Below the pieces are notes generated by a model. It worked only from the letters and a program-made list of their open reading frames with translations, was not told where the DNA came from and searched no databases. This document shows positions 1 to 9,145 of a stretch of 64,000 bases of DNA, piece after piece. Position numbers and translations under genes: made by a program. This DNA comes from Roseibium suaedae (GTDB taxonomy: Bacteria > Pseudomonadota > Alphaproteobacteria > Rhizobiales > Stappiaceae), in assembly GCF_900142725.1 (NCBI RefSeq), contig NZ_FRBW01000004.1, forward strand, positions 248,001 to 312,000, in the 5' to 3' direction. Each line of letters opens with the position of its first letter. Within the stretch, counting starts at the first letter, position 1.

Positions 1-195
1 GGCAACCTCTCCCGTTGCATAAGAACGGATCTCATCGGCGATTTTCATCGAGACCTTGCAGTTTTGAGCGCCGTTTGAGTTGCCATTCTGCCCGGCGATC
101 ACGTATACCGCCCCGATAACGGCCAAGGTGCCGGCGAGCCCAGCGGCAATCAGGCGCCGTTTCGGTCGTTGTCCGGTTTTGGCTGGTTCCGTCAT
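1..195 (-). CDS. tlpA: TlpA-like thiol:disulfide interchange protein, N-terminal fragment
   Basis: The first 65 codons of a gene read leftwards and leave the window at base 1. The ATG is at 195-193. What is visible is a short basic N-terminus (residues 1-14, ending KRR), one membrane anchor (about 15-34), then a Cys and a GEVA motif. This pattern resembles the N-terminus of membrane-anchored TlpA from Bradyrhizobium, as I remember it. TlpA is a periplasmic thioredoxin-fold reductase used in cytochrome oxidase assembly. The catalytic CxxC lies outside the window. The gene is divergent from argH, a neighbourhood known for rhizobial tlpA. The function rests on a short stretch plus context. Confidence 0.72.
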   Translation of the reverse strand, partial: MTEPAKTGQRPKRRLIAAGLAGTLAVIGAVYVIAGQNGNSNGAQNCKVSMKIADEIRSYATGEVA

Positions 196-236
196 TCTTC
201 TAAACCTCGCAAGGGGTATCTTTCAGGGGACAAGGC

Positions 237-1622
237 ATGAGCAATCGCATGTGGGGCGGCCGGTTTGCCGAAGGCCCGGACGCAATCATGGAAGAGATCA
301 ACGCTTCCATCGACTACGACCGCAAGCTTTATAGGCAGGATATCGCCGGATCGAAAGCCCACGTGGCCATGCTTGCCGCGCAGGGAATTGTCACGGCGGA
401 CGATGCCGCGACGATCACTCAAGGTCTAGACACAATCCTGTCAGAGATCGAAGCAGGCGAGTTTACCTTCTCCCGCGCGCTCGAAGACATTCACATGAAC
501 ATCGAAGCGCGGCTTGCCGAGCTGGTTGGTCCGGCGGCTGGCCGCCTCCACACCGCCCGCTCGCGCAATGACCAGGTGGCGACCGATTTCCGCCTCTGGG
601 TCCGCGACACGATGGACACGCTGGAGGAGCAGCTGACCGAGCTGATGCAGGCTCTGGCCGAGCGTGCGGACCAGCATGCGGGCGATGTCATGCCCGGTTT
701 CACCCATCTTCAGTCGGCTCAGCCGGTGACCTTCGGTCACCATCTTCTGGCCTATGTCGAAATGTTCTCCCGTGACCGGAGCCGCGTCCGTGATGCCCGC
801 AAGCGCATGAACGAATGCCCGCTCGGCTCGGCTGCGCTGGCCGGAACCTCCTTCCCGATCGACCGCAAGGCGACCGCCTCTGCGCTCGGTTTCGACCGGC
901 CGATGGCGAACTCGCTGGACGGCGTGTCCGACCGCGACTTCATCATCGAAGCTCTTGCAGATGCGTCAATTTGCGCCATGCATCTGTCGCGTCTGGCTGA
1001 GGAAATCGTCATCTGGTGCTCTGCCCAGTTCGGTTTCATCAAGCTGTCGGACAAGTTCTCGACCGGTTCGTCTATCATGCCGCAGAAGAAGAACCCGGAC
1101 GCTGCCGAGCTGGTGCGTGCCAAGACCGGCCGTATCTATGGCTCGCTTCAGGCGCTGCTCGTCATGATGAAGGGCCTGCCGCTGGCCTATTCCAAGGACA
1201 TGCAGGAAGACAAGGAACAGGCCTTCGACGGTCTGGCCAGCATCTCCCTGGCCCTGGCTGCCATGACCGGCATGGTGCGGGACCTTGAACCCGTCACCAA
1301 GACCATGAAGAAGGCGGCCGGTTCCGGCTATTCCACCGCGACGGATCTGGCCGACTGGCTCGTCCGCGTTCTGGGCATGCCGTTCCGCAATGCCCATCAC
1401 GTCACGGGCCGGATCGTTGCCATTGCTGTTGAGCAGGGCATCGAGCTGCACAAGGTTAGCCTTGCGGAGATGCAGGCCGTCGAACCGAAGATCACCGATG
1501 AGATTTTCTCGGTGCTGTCGGTCGACAAGTCTGTCCGCAGCCGCACCAGCTATGGCGGAACCTCGCCGGTGAATGTGCGCAAGCAGGCGCGCCGCTGGCT
1601 CAAGGACCTTGCCAAGGCCTGA
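237..1622 (+). CDS. argH: Argininosuccinate lyase
   Basis: A 461-residue protein of the fumarase/aspartase superfamily and of normal length for ArgH. It splits argininosuccinate into arginine and fumarate in the cytoplasm, the last step of arginine synthesis. It opens with the family start MWGGRF, carries [12 protein letters not shown] near residue 105 and has the superfamily signature [12 protein letters not shown] near residue 280, whose flexible loop holds the catalytic Ser. A purine-rich stretch (AGGGGACAAGG) precedes the ATG. It is divergent from the tlpA-like gene and is followed by a small lipoprotein gene and lysA, a common alphaproteobacterial order. Confidence 0.97.
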   Translation: MSNRMWGGRFAEGPDAIMEEINASIDYDRKLYRQDIAGSKAHVAMLAAQGIVTADDAATITQGLDTILSEIEAGEFTFSRALEDIHMNIEARLAELVGPAAGRLHTARSRNDQVATDFRLWVRDTMDTLEEQLTELMQALAERADQHAGDVMPGFTHLQSAQPVTFGHHLLAYVEMFSRDRSRVRDARKRMNECPLGSAALAGTSFPIDRKATASALGFDRPMANSLDGVSDRDFIIEALADASICAMHLSRLAEEIVIWCSAQFGFIKLSDKFSTGSSIMPQKKNPDAAELVRAKTGRIYGSLQALLVMMKGLPLAYSKDMQEDKEQAFDGLASISLALAAMTGMVRDLEPVTKTMKKAAGSGYSTATDLADWLVRVLGMPFRNAHHVTGRIVAIAVEQGIELHKVSLAEMQAVEPKITDEIFSVLSVDKSVRSRTSYGGTSPVNVRKQARRWLKDLAKA

Positions 1623-1824
1623 TCCGGTCAGGTGCGCTGGGGGGCGGCAACGCTCTCTCACGCCAAATGACCAACGGGTGATTGGCACGATCACAAAAGT
1701 CCAGGCACCGGGTGATCTCTTTAGCTCCCGGTGCCTCCTATCCCGCATCCGCCGGTCTTGCCCGCAGGCGCCGGTCGTGCGAGGAAAGAGCACGCATTTG
1801 CAGACGGACGGGAAAGACAGGTCC

Positions 1825-2085
1825 ATGGGATCAAAGGCCGGTAACTTGAAACGCCTTGGCAAGGCATCGGGGCTTCTCGTGCTGGGAGCCATGCTGGCGC
1901 TTGGAGGCTGCGGCCGCAGGGGCTCCCTTGATGCACCCGGTGAATCCGCACCGGTTGCCGAGGATCCGGCGGTGGTTTCCGTTCCCTACGGCGCTCCCGC
2001 AGGCGCTGGTGTCGGGGCGAGCAGCTCGGTTACGCGTCCCGCCCCGGCTCAAACGGGCCGTTTTCCGCTGGATTTCCTGATCTGA
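1825..2085 (+). CDS. Small LptM/YifL-like lipoprotein
   Basis: An 86-residue lipoprotein. Residues 1-30 form a signal peptide with a lipobox, LALGGC, so the mature protein starts at the Cys of CGRRGSLDAP. That resembles the CGxxGxLxxP start of the LptM (YifL) family, small outer-membrane lipoproteins that help the LptD translocon mature. The rest is low-complexity Ala/Pro/Gly. Small lipoproteins of this type are usual between argH and lysA in alphaproteobacteria. The ATG at 1825 was chosen because an upstream in-frame extension would put about 80 non-conserved residues before the signal peptide. Confidence 0.75.
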   Translation: MGSKAGNLKRLGKASGLLVLGAMLALGGCGRRGSLDAPGESAPVAEDPAVVSVPYGAPAGAGVGASSSVTRPAPAQTGRFPLDFLI

Positions 2086-2199
2086 CGGGCCTTTGGTCTG
2101 GTCGGGCGAAGATCCACATTTCCTGAGATACAAACGGCGGACCTTTCCGGCAGGCTCATGAGCCTCCCGGACGCTGGCCAAATCTGATCGGGTTTTCAC

Positions 2200-3471
2200 G
2201 TGCATCACTTCCACTATCGCAATGGTTCCCTTTACGCCGAAGACGTTCCGGTCAGCCGGATTGCGGAAGAAGTCGGAACCCCGTTCTATTGCTACTCGAC
2301 GGCGACGCTGGAGCGGCACTTCAAGGTGTTCTCCGACGCGCTGAACGGCATCGACACGCTCGTCTGCTATGCGATGAAGGCGAATTCCAACCAGGCAGTC
2401 CTTACGACCCTTGCGAAGCTGGGTGCCGGCATGGACGTGGTCTCGGAAGGGGAATTGCGCCGCGCCATTGCGGCCGGTGTTCCTGCCAGCAAGATCCTGT
2501 TCTCCGGTGTCGGCAAGACCGAGGCGGAGCAGGCCTATGCGCTCGAGCAGGGCATCTTGTGCTTCAACGTGGAATCAGAGCCCGAGCTGATCCAGCTGTC
2601 CCGCGTCGCGGTGGAAATGGGCAAGACGGCGCACGTGTCCCTGCGCATCAACCCGGATGTGGACGCCAAGACCCATGCCAAGATCTCGACCGGCAAGGCC
2701 GAGAACAAGTTCGGCATTCCGTGGCAGCGGGCCCGTGCGGTCTATGCGGAAGCCGCAACTCTGCCGGGGATCAAGGTGTCGGGCATCGACATGCACATCG
2801 GGTCCCAGATCACCGAGCTGCAGCCCTTTGACGATGCCTTCGCGCGCCTGGGCGACCTGATTGCGGATCTGCGGGCCGATGGTCATGCCATCGAACATAT
2901 CGATCTGGGCGGCGGTCTCGGCATTCCCTATGTCACCGACAACAGCCCGCCCCCGCATCCTGTGGCCTATGCTGAAGTGGTGAAGAAGCATGTCCAGAAG
3001 CTGGACTGCAAGATCATCTTCGAACCGGGCCGACTGATTGCAGGCAACGCCGGGATCATGGTGACCAAGGTCATCTATGTGAAGCAGGGAGCCGACAAGG
3101 ACTTTGTCATTGTCGATGGCGCGATGAACGATCTCATCCGCCCGACCCTCTATGATGCCTATCACGAGATCCGCCCGGTGGTGGAACCCTCCGCAGATCA
3201 GCCGCGAATCACTGCGGATGTGGTGGGTCCCGTCTGCGAAACCGGTGACTATCTCGGCCAGAACCGTGAATTGCCGTCGGTTGCTGCAGGCGATCTTCTG
3301 GCGGTCTATTCGGCCGGTGCCTATGGCGCGACCCAGTCTTCTACCTACAACACCCGGCTCCTGATCCCGGAAGTGCTGGTAAAAGATGGTGAGTTTGCCG
3401 TGATCCGGCCGCGTCCGACCTATGACGATCTTCTCGGACTTGACCATATTCCTGACTGGCTCAAGGATTAG
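2200..3471 (+). CDS. lysA: Diaminopimelate decarboxylase
   Basis: A 423-residue PLP enzyme of fold type III, of usual length for LysA. It decarboxylates meso-diaminopimelate to lysine. The N-terminal barrel has CYAMKANSN, whose Lys binds PLP. Downstream are HIGSQI and a glycine-rich phosphate-binding GGGLGIPY, then EPGR near residue 277. The C-terminal region has GPVCETGDYL and AYGATQSSTYN, which provide substrate-binding and catalytic residues. The start is GTG at 2200, agreeing with the family N-terminus (MHHFHYRNG). It follows argH and the small lipoprotein gene and is probably co-transcribed with them. Confidence 0.96.
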   Translation: MHHFHYRNGSLYAEDVPVSRIAEEVGTPFYCYSTATLERHFKVFSDALNGIDTLVCYAMKANSNQAVLTTLAKLGAGMDVVSEGELRRAIAAGVPASKILFSGVGKTEAEQAYALEQGILCFNVESEPELIQLSRVAVEMGKTAHVSLRINPDVDAKTHAKISTGKAENKFGIPWQRARAVYAEAATLPGIKVSGIDMHIGSQITELQPFDDAFARLGDLIADLRADGHAIEHIDLGGGLGIPYVTDNSPPPHPVAYAEVVKKHVQKLDCKIIFEPGRLIAGNAGIMVTKVIYVKQGADKDFVIVDGAMNDLIRPTLYDAYHEIRPVVEPSADQPRITADVVGPVCETGDYLGQNRELPSVAAGDLLAVYSAGAYGATQSSTYNTRLLIPEVLVKDGEFAVIRPRPTYDDLLGLDHIPDWLKD

Positions 3472-3562
3472 TGATATCCGCAGCCGGTCTTTGGTTGTTT
3501 CAACAGCTTGCCGAACCGGCCTTCTTGCCTCACCCTAGTCGGGTTGGGGGAACAGCGGAGGC

Positions 3563-6151
3563 ATGGCCTTGGAGCGCAACGGCGCGAATCGCGGCGGCAA
3601 CGCCCCTGAATCCGGGATGACACCGGGCGAAAGCCCGGAGGATGTGGCACGCCGGCTTGACCGGTTGGTCCGCAGCAGCCGGGCTGCGCTTTTCATCGAG
3701 CGCGTCTGGCGGGCTTCCTTGCCGCCCTTGATCGTGGCCGGGATCTTCATTGGTCTCTCCCTGCTCGGCGTCTGGTTCTATCCCCCGGTCTGGCTGCGGT
3801 TCCTGGCCGTCGCCATCTTTGCTTTCGTTTTCGTCTGGTCTTGCCGTGACCTCCTGGGTGTGCGGTGGCCGCACCGGGAAGAGGCGCTGGCGCGGATCGA
3901 GGCGAGCGGGCGTTTTGCCCACCGGCCACTGACGGCCGTCAGCGACACACTGTCTTCCGGCTCCGATGATCCCGCAACGGCAGCGCTCTGGCGCTTGCAC
4001 CAGAAGCGGATGGCCGAAGCGTTGAAGGGCATGCGGGCCGGGGCTCCCGATCCACGAGCCTACCGGCGGGATCTTTACGCGCTGCGCGTCCTTGCCTTGA
4101 TGCTGATGATTACAGGGCTTGTTGCCAGCTCCGGCGACCGCTGGAGCCGGATTGCCTCCGCCGTCCGCCCGCCTGTCGACCTCAAGGAAATCGCAAGCCG
4201 TCTGGATGCCTGGGTCACTCCTCCGCTCTATACCGCCCGTCCGCCGGTCTATCTGACCGGCCAGAGCGCGGCCTTGCGCGATGCGGAGGCGCCTGTGTCC
4301 GTACCTCAGGGCTCGAAATTCGTTGTCCGCAGTCACGGCACCGATGGCTTCGACGTGCGCACCTCCGGCGGCATTGAGCTGACGCCTGTCGAGGCGGCCG
4401 GAGAAGGGTCAGCTGATGCCCAGCAGGGCATGCCGGTGGAGCGGACTGCAAGTCTTTCCGCCTCTGGACAGATTGACCTCTATGCGGGAGATGAGCGCAT
4501 TACCGGCTGGCGGTTCGACGTGATCCCGGATGAATTGCCCGAGATCCATCTGACCACGGATCCGGAAGAACAGCTCAGCGGCTCGGTGAAGTTCTCCTAT
4601 CTGGTGCAGGATGACTACGGCGTCGTCGCCGCAGAAGCAGACATTCAGCCTGTCCCGCAGGAAAGTGCGTCCAGCGAGCCGCCGCGTCCCCTGGTGGAAG
4701 CGCCGCATTTCCCGCTGTCCCTTCCGGCCCGTTCGCGCACGGCCAAGACGGGGGAGACCATTCGTGACCTGACGTCTCATCCCTGGTCCGGTTCCGAAGT
4801 GGAGATCGTTCTCACGGCGCGTGATGAGGCAGGCCAGGTTGCCCACTCCGAGCCGGTCCGGTTCACCTTGCCGCAAAGAAGTTTCCGCAATCCGCTGGCC
4901 CGTGCTGTCGTCGAACAGCGCCGGGATCTGGCGCTGGATGCGAACAATCAGGCCCGCGTGATCACCTCCTTCGATGCGCTGCTTCTGGCTCCCGATGCCT
5001 TTGACATGCGCACCCAGGACTATCTGGGCATGCGCTTTGCCTACCGGTCTCTGGCGAACGCCCATGGAGATGAGGAACTGACGGCGCTGCTGCCCTTGCT
5101 GTGGGATCTGGCGCTGACGATCGAGGATGGCGACCTGTCCCTGGCGGAGCGCGAGTTGCGCGATGCTCAGGAAGCCTTGCGCAAGGCGCTGGAAAATGGC
5201 GCCAGCGATGAGGAAATTGCCGAACTGATGCAGAACCTGCGTCAGGCGATGAACGAATACATGGAAGCGTTGGCCGAACAGATGCGCCGCAATCCGCAGG
5301 CCATGCAGCCTTTCAATTCCCAGCAGCAGCAACGCACCCTGAGCCAGCAGGATCTGGACCAGATGATGGACCGTATCGAGGAACTGGCCAAGACCGGTTC
5401 CCGTGATGCGGCTCGTGAGCTTCTGGCGCAGATGCAGCAGATGCTGGAGAACCTGCAGACGGGCCGCCCGCAAATGGCTCCGGACGGCATGAGCAGCGAA
5501 ATGATGGAGATGCTCAACCAGCTTGGCGAGATGATCCAGAAACAGCAGCAGCTGATGGATCAGACCCATCGCTTCAATCAGGACCAGCGGCGCCGGGAGC
5601 AGCGTGAAGATCAGGGCCAGTCAGGCCAGCAGGGCGGGCAGGAGCCCATGACCCGCGAACAGCTTGAACAGGCTCTCAAGCAGCTTCAGCAGGGGCAGGG
5701 CGACCTTGCCCAGCAGCTTCAGGACCTGATGGACCAGCTTGCGCAGAACGGTCAGGGCCGGGAAGGCAACAAGGGGGAGCTTGGCGAGGCCGGTGATGCG
5801 ATGGGCCGTGCCGGCAAGTCTCTCGGTCAGGGCGAAGGGGAAGAGGCTGTCGGCCAGCAGGGCAACGCGCTTGATGCCCTGCGTCGTGGTGCCCAGAGCA
5901 TGGTCGAGCAAATGATGAACCAGGGCGATGGTCCGGGCATGGCCCAGGGACGTTCTCAGATGGATGAGGATCCGCTGGGCCGCCCGCGCCGCACGGAAGG
6001 GCCGGATTTCGGCAATCAGGTCAAGATTCCGGACGAGATTGACGTCCAGCGGGCCCGCCGCGTGCTGGAAGAGCTCCGCCGACGCTTCTCCGATCCGTCC
6101 CGGCCGCAGCTCGAACTGGACTATCTGGAGCGTCTGCTGAAGCGCTACTGA
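3563..6151 (+). CDS. TIGR02302/DUF4175-family membrane protein
   Basis: An 862-residue protein of the alphaproteobacterial TIGR02302 (DUF4175) family, whose function is unknown. After a charged N-terminus there are two close membrane segments (about residues 53-73 and 76-97) and a third near residues 172-190. A long soluble region follows. Residues about 540-800 are strongly Gln/Met/Glu-rich and probably helical or coiled coil. The C-terminus has a conserved IPDEIDVQRARRVLEELRRR stretch. The protein follows lysA, its common neighbour in this group. An envelope role is plausible, but nothing in the sequence names one. Confidence 0.85.
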   Translation: MALERNGANRGGNAPESGMTPGESPEDVARRLDRLVRSSRAALFIERVWRASLPPLIVAGIFIGLSLLGVWFYPPVWLRFLAVAIFAFVFVWSCRDLLGVRWPHREEALARIEASGRFAHRPLTAVSDTLSSGSDDPATAALWRLHQKRMAEALKGMRAGAPDPRAYRRDLYALRVLALMLMITGLVASSGDRWSRIASAVRPPVDLKEIASRLDAWVTPPLYTARPPVYLTGQSAALRDAEAPVSVPQGSKFVVRSHGTDGFDVRTSGGIELTPVEAAGEGSADAQQGMPVERTASLSASGQIDLYAGDERITGWRFDVIPDELPEIHLTTDPEEQLSGSVKFSYLVQDDYGVVAAEADIQPVPQESASSEPPRPLVEAPHFPLSLPARSRTAKTGETIRDLTSHPWSGSEVEIVLTARDEAGQVAHSEPVRFTLPQRSFRNPLARAVVEQRRDLALDANNQARVITSFDALLLAPDAFDMRTQDYLGMRFAYRSLANAHGDEELTALLPLLWDLALTIEDGDLSLAERELRDAQEALRKALENGASDEEIAELMQNLRQAMNEYMEALAEQMRRNPQAMQPFNSQQQQRTLSQQDLDQMMDRIEELAKTGSRDAARELLAQMQQMLENLQTGRPQMAPDGMSSEMMEMLNQLGEMIQKQQQLMDQTHRFNQDQRRREQREDQGQSGQQGGQEPMTREQLEQALKQLQQGQGDLAQQLQDLMDQLAQNGQGREGNKGELGEAGDAMGRAGKSLGQGEGEEAVGQQGNALDALRRGAQSMVEQMMNQGDGPGMAQGRSQMDEDPLGRPRRTEGPDFGNQVKIPDEIDVQRARRVLEELRRRFSDPSRPQLELDYLERLLKRY

Positions 6152-6367
6152 TTGGATCTTGGTCTGCAGGCAGATGTCGCGCAGCTGGCCGGGGTGCCGG
6201 CCGCGAGCCCTGTTTATTTGCAGGGTTTACATACAAGGACATGGCGCAGCAGACCGGATGTTGCCGGAACTTGGTGCGTGTCAGGCTTTTGAAGAATGAG
6301 CAGGGAGAGTGGACGGGCCGCTGGTGCAGGTCTCCCGGATCAGCATCCTGAGAGACCTGGCCAGAAA
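6152..6367. other. Convergent gap without a gene
   Basis: This 216-base gap lies between the TIGR02302 gene and the convergent receiver gene. I see no credible reading frame and no strong intrinsic terminator. Confidence 0.5.
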
Positions 6368-6763
6368 TCAGGCGTAACGGCGGGCTTCTTCCGGCAGATG
6401 GCCTGCCAGGGCGTCCTTTACGGACTTGCGGATGTCCGCAAGCGAGAAAGGCTTGGTGATGATGTCATGCACCAGGTTGTCGAGGCCGCTGGCCCGTTCG
6501 CGCTGATCGGCAAAGCCGGTCATCAGCAGGATCGGCAAGTCCGGCCAGTCCCGCGCCGAATGCAGCGCAAGGGCAATGCCGTCCATCACGGGCATCTTGA
6601 TATCGGAGAGCAGCAGATCGAAGGCGCCGTTTTCCCGGGTCAGAACCTCGACGGCTTCTCCCCCATCCTCTGCGGCCCGCACGGAATGGCCATCCAGCTC
6701 TAGCGCCCGCTTTACGAAGCTGCGGACTGCCTCATCATCTTCGGTCAGAAGAATGCGGGCCAT
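6368..6763 (-). CDS. Receiver-only response regulator (CheY-like)
   Basis: A 131-residue single receiver domain with no output domain. The acidic pocket TEDD is near residues 7-10, the phospho-acceptor Asp is in LLLSDIKMP near residue 54, the Thr is in LLMTGF, and the Lys in the ITKPF motif near residue 104. Such proteins act by docking to partners after phosphorylation by a histidine kinase elsewhere. The start is ATG at 6763, six bases inside a possible TTG start, because AGGAG lies 8 bases before it. The gene overlaps the end of hpt closely, so the two are probably translationally coupled. I could not decide whether it is CpdR or another member, so no symbol is given. Confidence 0.88.
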   Translation of the reverse strand: MARILLTEDDEAVRSFVKRALELDGHSVRAAEDGGEAVEVLTRENGAFDLLLSDIKMPVMDGIALALHSARDWPDLPILLMTGFADQRERASGLDNLVHDIITKPFSLADIRKSVKDALAGHLPEEARRYA

Positions 6764-6765
6764 GG

Positions 6766-7329
6766 TCAATCTCCTACTGTCTCCCCGTTCCCGGCATCCT
6801 CATCGGGAACGACATAACCAATGAACGGCAGCTGCCGCCAAGCATGTCCCATATCCATTCCATACCCGACTACAAATTTGTCTGGACAGGCGAAACCAAC
6901 GTAGTCGGCAAATATGGCAACCTTGCGGTGGTCAGGCTTGTCCAGCAGTGCTGCTATTTTCACCGATTTGGCACCGCGCTCCATGAGGCGTTCCTTGGCG
7001 AAAGTCAGCGTCCGGCCGGATTCCAGGATATCATCCACCAGAATTATATCGCGCCCGTTAACGTCACTTTCAACGTCTCGCAAAATCTTGATTTCATTTG
7101 AACCGGTCGTGCCTGCGCCGTAGCTGGACAGATGCATGAATTCCATTTCCGGCTTCAGGCCTGCCCGGTGCATGGCGCGCACCAGATCGGCCGAGAAAAT
7201 GAAGCTGCCCTTGAGCACGGCAACCACCAGCAAGCGCTCTGGCTTGGACTGGGAAATCTCTTCCGCAAGGGCGGCAACCCGGGTCGCAATGGCGTCTTCA
7301 TCGAAGAGAGTGTTGATTTGCACGGTCAT
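6766..7329 (-). CDS. hpt: Hypoxanthine phosphoribosyltransferase
   Basis: A 187-residue type I phosphoribosyltransferase, near the usual 175-190 residues. It salvages hypoxanthine and guanine to IMP and GMP using PRPP. The PRPP-binding motif is IILVDDILESGRTL (two adjacent Asp) around residues 103-116. LKGSFIFSADL near residue 46 is the second conserved loop and VGYGMD near residue 157 closes the active site. The ATG at 7329 matches the family start. The upstream zinc-ribbon gene stops at 7331, one base before this ATG, so the two are likely coupled. Confidence 0.94.
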   Translation of the reverse strand: MTVQINTLFDEDAIATRVAALAEEISQSKPERLLVVAVLKGSFIFSADLVRAMHRAGLKPEMEFMHLSSYGAGTTGSNEIKILRDVESDVNGRDIILVDDILESGRTLTFAKERLMERGAKSVKIAALLDKPDHRKVAIFADYVGFACPDKFVVGYGMDMGHAWRQLPFIGYVVPDEDAGNGETVGD

Positions 7330-7330
7330 G

Positions 7331-8257
7331 TTATTCGAGTACTGCCTGACGTTGTCCGCGGTCGATGAAACGGACCTGAATGTCCGTCGCTCCCGAGGGC
7401 GGATCGGATAGGATGGTTCTGAAACGCGTTTCGTCCAGAGCCTTGAGCATCTTTGTCCGGGGCTCGACAGTCCAGGCATAGATCTCCTGAAGATCGCTGC
7501 CTCTGATGGACAGTCTGACGGCCGGAACCGGAGTGCTGTTTTCCGTTATATTGCGAATGGAGCCCTCAACCACAAGCACCGAGTTGCCCGCATCCAATTC
7601 ATGGAAAGTGCGCAGATCGCGGAATTCGAGGCCACGCAGGTTCACTTCCATGCCGATTGTTTCGAAAAGGCTCGCCAGATCAGGTGCTTGCTTGACGATT
7701 GCGTCACGGAAGAGCACGGCGACGCTGCAAACCCCAATGGCACCGACAAAGAGCGTGATCCCGCCGATCCGGCGGAAATTGCGGCGAATGATCCAGTTGA
7801 AGATCGCAGCAATGCGGTTCCGCTTGAACTTGTTCGGGTTGACGATGATCTTCGGGCGCTTGGCCTGGCTTTCAATGTCGGTGGGCCGCTCGGAAGGTTC
7901 TTCGGACTTTGCCGGAGCGGCTTGAGACGTGCTGGTCTCAACCTTTGCTGCCCGACGGGGCGCGGCAGGGGCCTCGTCTTCTTCCTCGTCGTCCTCATCA
8001 TCGTCGATGGTGTCGTCGCGGCCGCCATAGTCGTCGGCATCGTCGCTAGCCGCGGACTGGGCTTCTGCCTCTTCCTGTTCGTCCTGTGTCCATGCGGCTT
8101 CGTCCTGGTCGATCTGAAGGTCTTCGTCCTCCTCCTGTTTGGGGGAGACGAACCAGCGATTTCCACAGCGCGCGCATTTGACACTGCGTCCTTCGGGACC
8201 CAGAGCCTCAGCCTTGATATCGTAGCTCGTGCTGCAGTCCGGACATTTGATCTTCAT
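7331..8257 (-). CDS. MJ0042-type zinc-ribbon membrane protein
   Basis: A 308-residue protein that begins with a zinc ribbon, CPDC at residues 5-8 and CARC at 28-31, of the MJ0042 family. An acidic, low-complexity linker (about 45-135) and a basic patch follow. One membrane segment lies near residues 168-188. The C-terminal 100 residues form a soluble domain of the kind paired with this ribbon (DUF3426-like). Its function is unknown. Alphaproteobacterial copies sit divergent from ftsE and upstream of hpt, as here. The finger would face the cytoplasm and the C-terminal domain the periplasm, judging from the single span. Confidence 0.82.
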   Translation of the reverse strand: MKIKCPDCSTSYDIKAEALGPEGRSVKCARCGNRWFVSPKQEEDEDLQIDQDEAAWTQDEQEEAEAQSAASDDADDYGGRDDTIDDDEDDEEEDEAPAAPRRAAKVETSTSQAAPAKSEEPSERPTDIESQAKRPKIIVNPNKFKRNRIAAIFNWIIRRNFRRIGGITLFVGAIGVCSVAVLFRDAIVKQAPDLASLFETIGMEVNLRGLEFRDLRTFHELDAGNSVLVVEGSIRNITENSTPVPAVRLSIRGSDLQEIYAWTVEPRTKMLKALDETRFRTILSDPPSGATDIQVRFIDRGQRQAVLE

Positions 8258-8476
8258 GCGAAGACCCTTCGCCTTCTATGTTAGGACTGCAAACGGCCAG
8301 TGGCCGCTGAGGTCCTGAATGCGGCCCTGAACCTGGCCTTTCTTCTTGGACGTGACTCCAGACGGATTGCGGCTTGCCGCACCCGTTCCAAAATCACAGT
8401 CTAGAGGACATTCATATGTTTAATGAAGCGTTAACGTGAGCGGGACTAGCTTGCAGGCGTTAAACGGAGGTGAAGA

Positions 8477-9136
8477 GTGATCCGCTTCGAGAATGTCGGT
8501 CTGAGATATGGAATGGGTTCGGAGATCCTGCGTGATTTGACGTTCAGGATCGAGCCGCAATCCTTTCAGTTCCTGACTGGCCCTTCCGGCGCGGGCAAGA
8601 CCAGCCTGATCCGCTTGCTGTTCATGTCCCTGCGTCCGACGCGGGGGTTGATCCGGGTCTTCGACCGGGACCTGTCGGTGATCAGCAAGCAGGAACTGCC
8701 GGAGCTGCGCCGCAAGATCGGTGTGGTTTTCCAGGATTTCCGCCTGCTGGATCATCTGACCACCTATGAGAATGTTGCCCTGCCGCTCCGGGTGATCGGC
8801 AAGGAAGAGCATGAATACCGCTCTGATGTGATCGAGCTTCTGAAGTGGGTTGGGCTTGGAGATCGCATGCATGTGCTGCCGCCGGTTCTGTCCGGCGGGG
8901 AAAAGCAGCGTGCTGCAATCGCCAGGGCCCTTATCACGCGGCCGGAAGTGCTGCTTGCCGACGAACCGACGGGGAACGTTGATCCGCCACTCGCACGGCG
9001 GCTTCTGCGGCTCTTCATCGAGCTCAACAAGTTGGGGACATCCGTGGTGATTGCGACCCACGACATCGCCCTTCTGGAACAGGTTGACGCGCGCCGGATG
9101 GTTCTGGCAGACGGACGGCTTCAGATATTCGACTAG
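8477..9136 (+). CDS. ftsE: Cell-division ABC ATPase FtsE
   Basis: A 219-residue ABC ATPase of normal FtsE length. Walker A is GPSGAGKTSL near residues 36-45, the signature is LSGGEKQR near 138, and Walker B is VLLADEPTG near 158, followed by the H-loop THD. FtsE pairs with FtsX at the division septum and drives cell-wall hydrolase activation from the cytoplasmic side. The GTG start at 8477 has GGAGG six bases upstream. The 3' end is 9 bases before ftsX, so they form one operon. Confidence 0.95.
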   Translation: MIRFENVGLRYGMGSEILRDLTFRIEPQSFQFLTGPSGAGKTSLIRLLFMSLRPTRGLIRVFDRDLSVISKQELPELRRKIGVVFQDFRLLDHLTTYENVALPLRVIGKEEHEYRSDVIELLKWVGLGDRMHVLPPVLSGGEKQRAAIARALITRPEVLLADEPTGNVDPPLARRLLRLFIELNKLGTSVVIATHDIALLEQVDARRMVLADGRLQIFD

Positions 9137-9145
9137 GACCGGCTG

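Noticed and set aside
6368-6763. Naming the receiver-only regulator cpdR.
   Set aside because: The sequence keeps ADQRERA and KPFSLADI, which did not match CpdR as I remember it, and no CpdR-specific motif could be confirmed.
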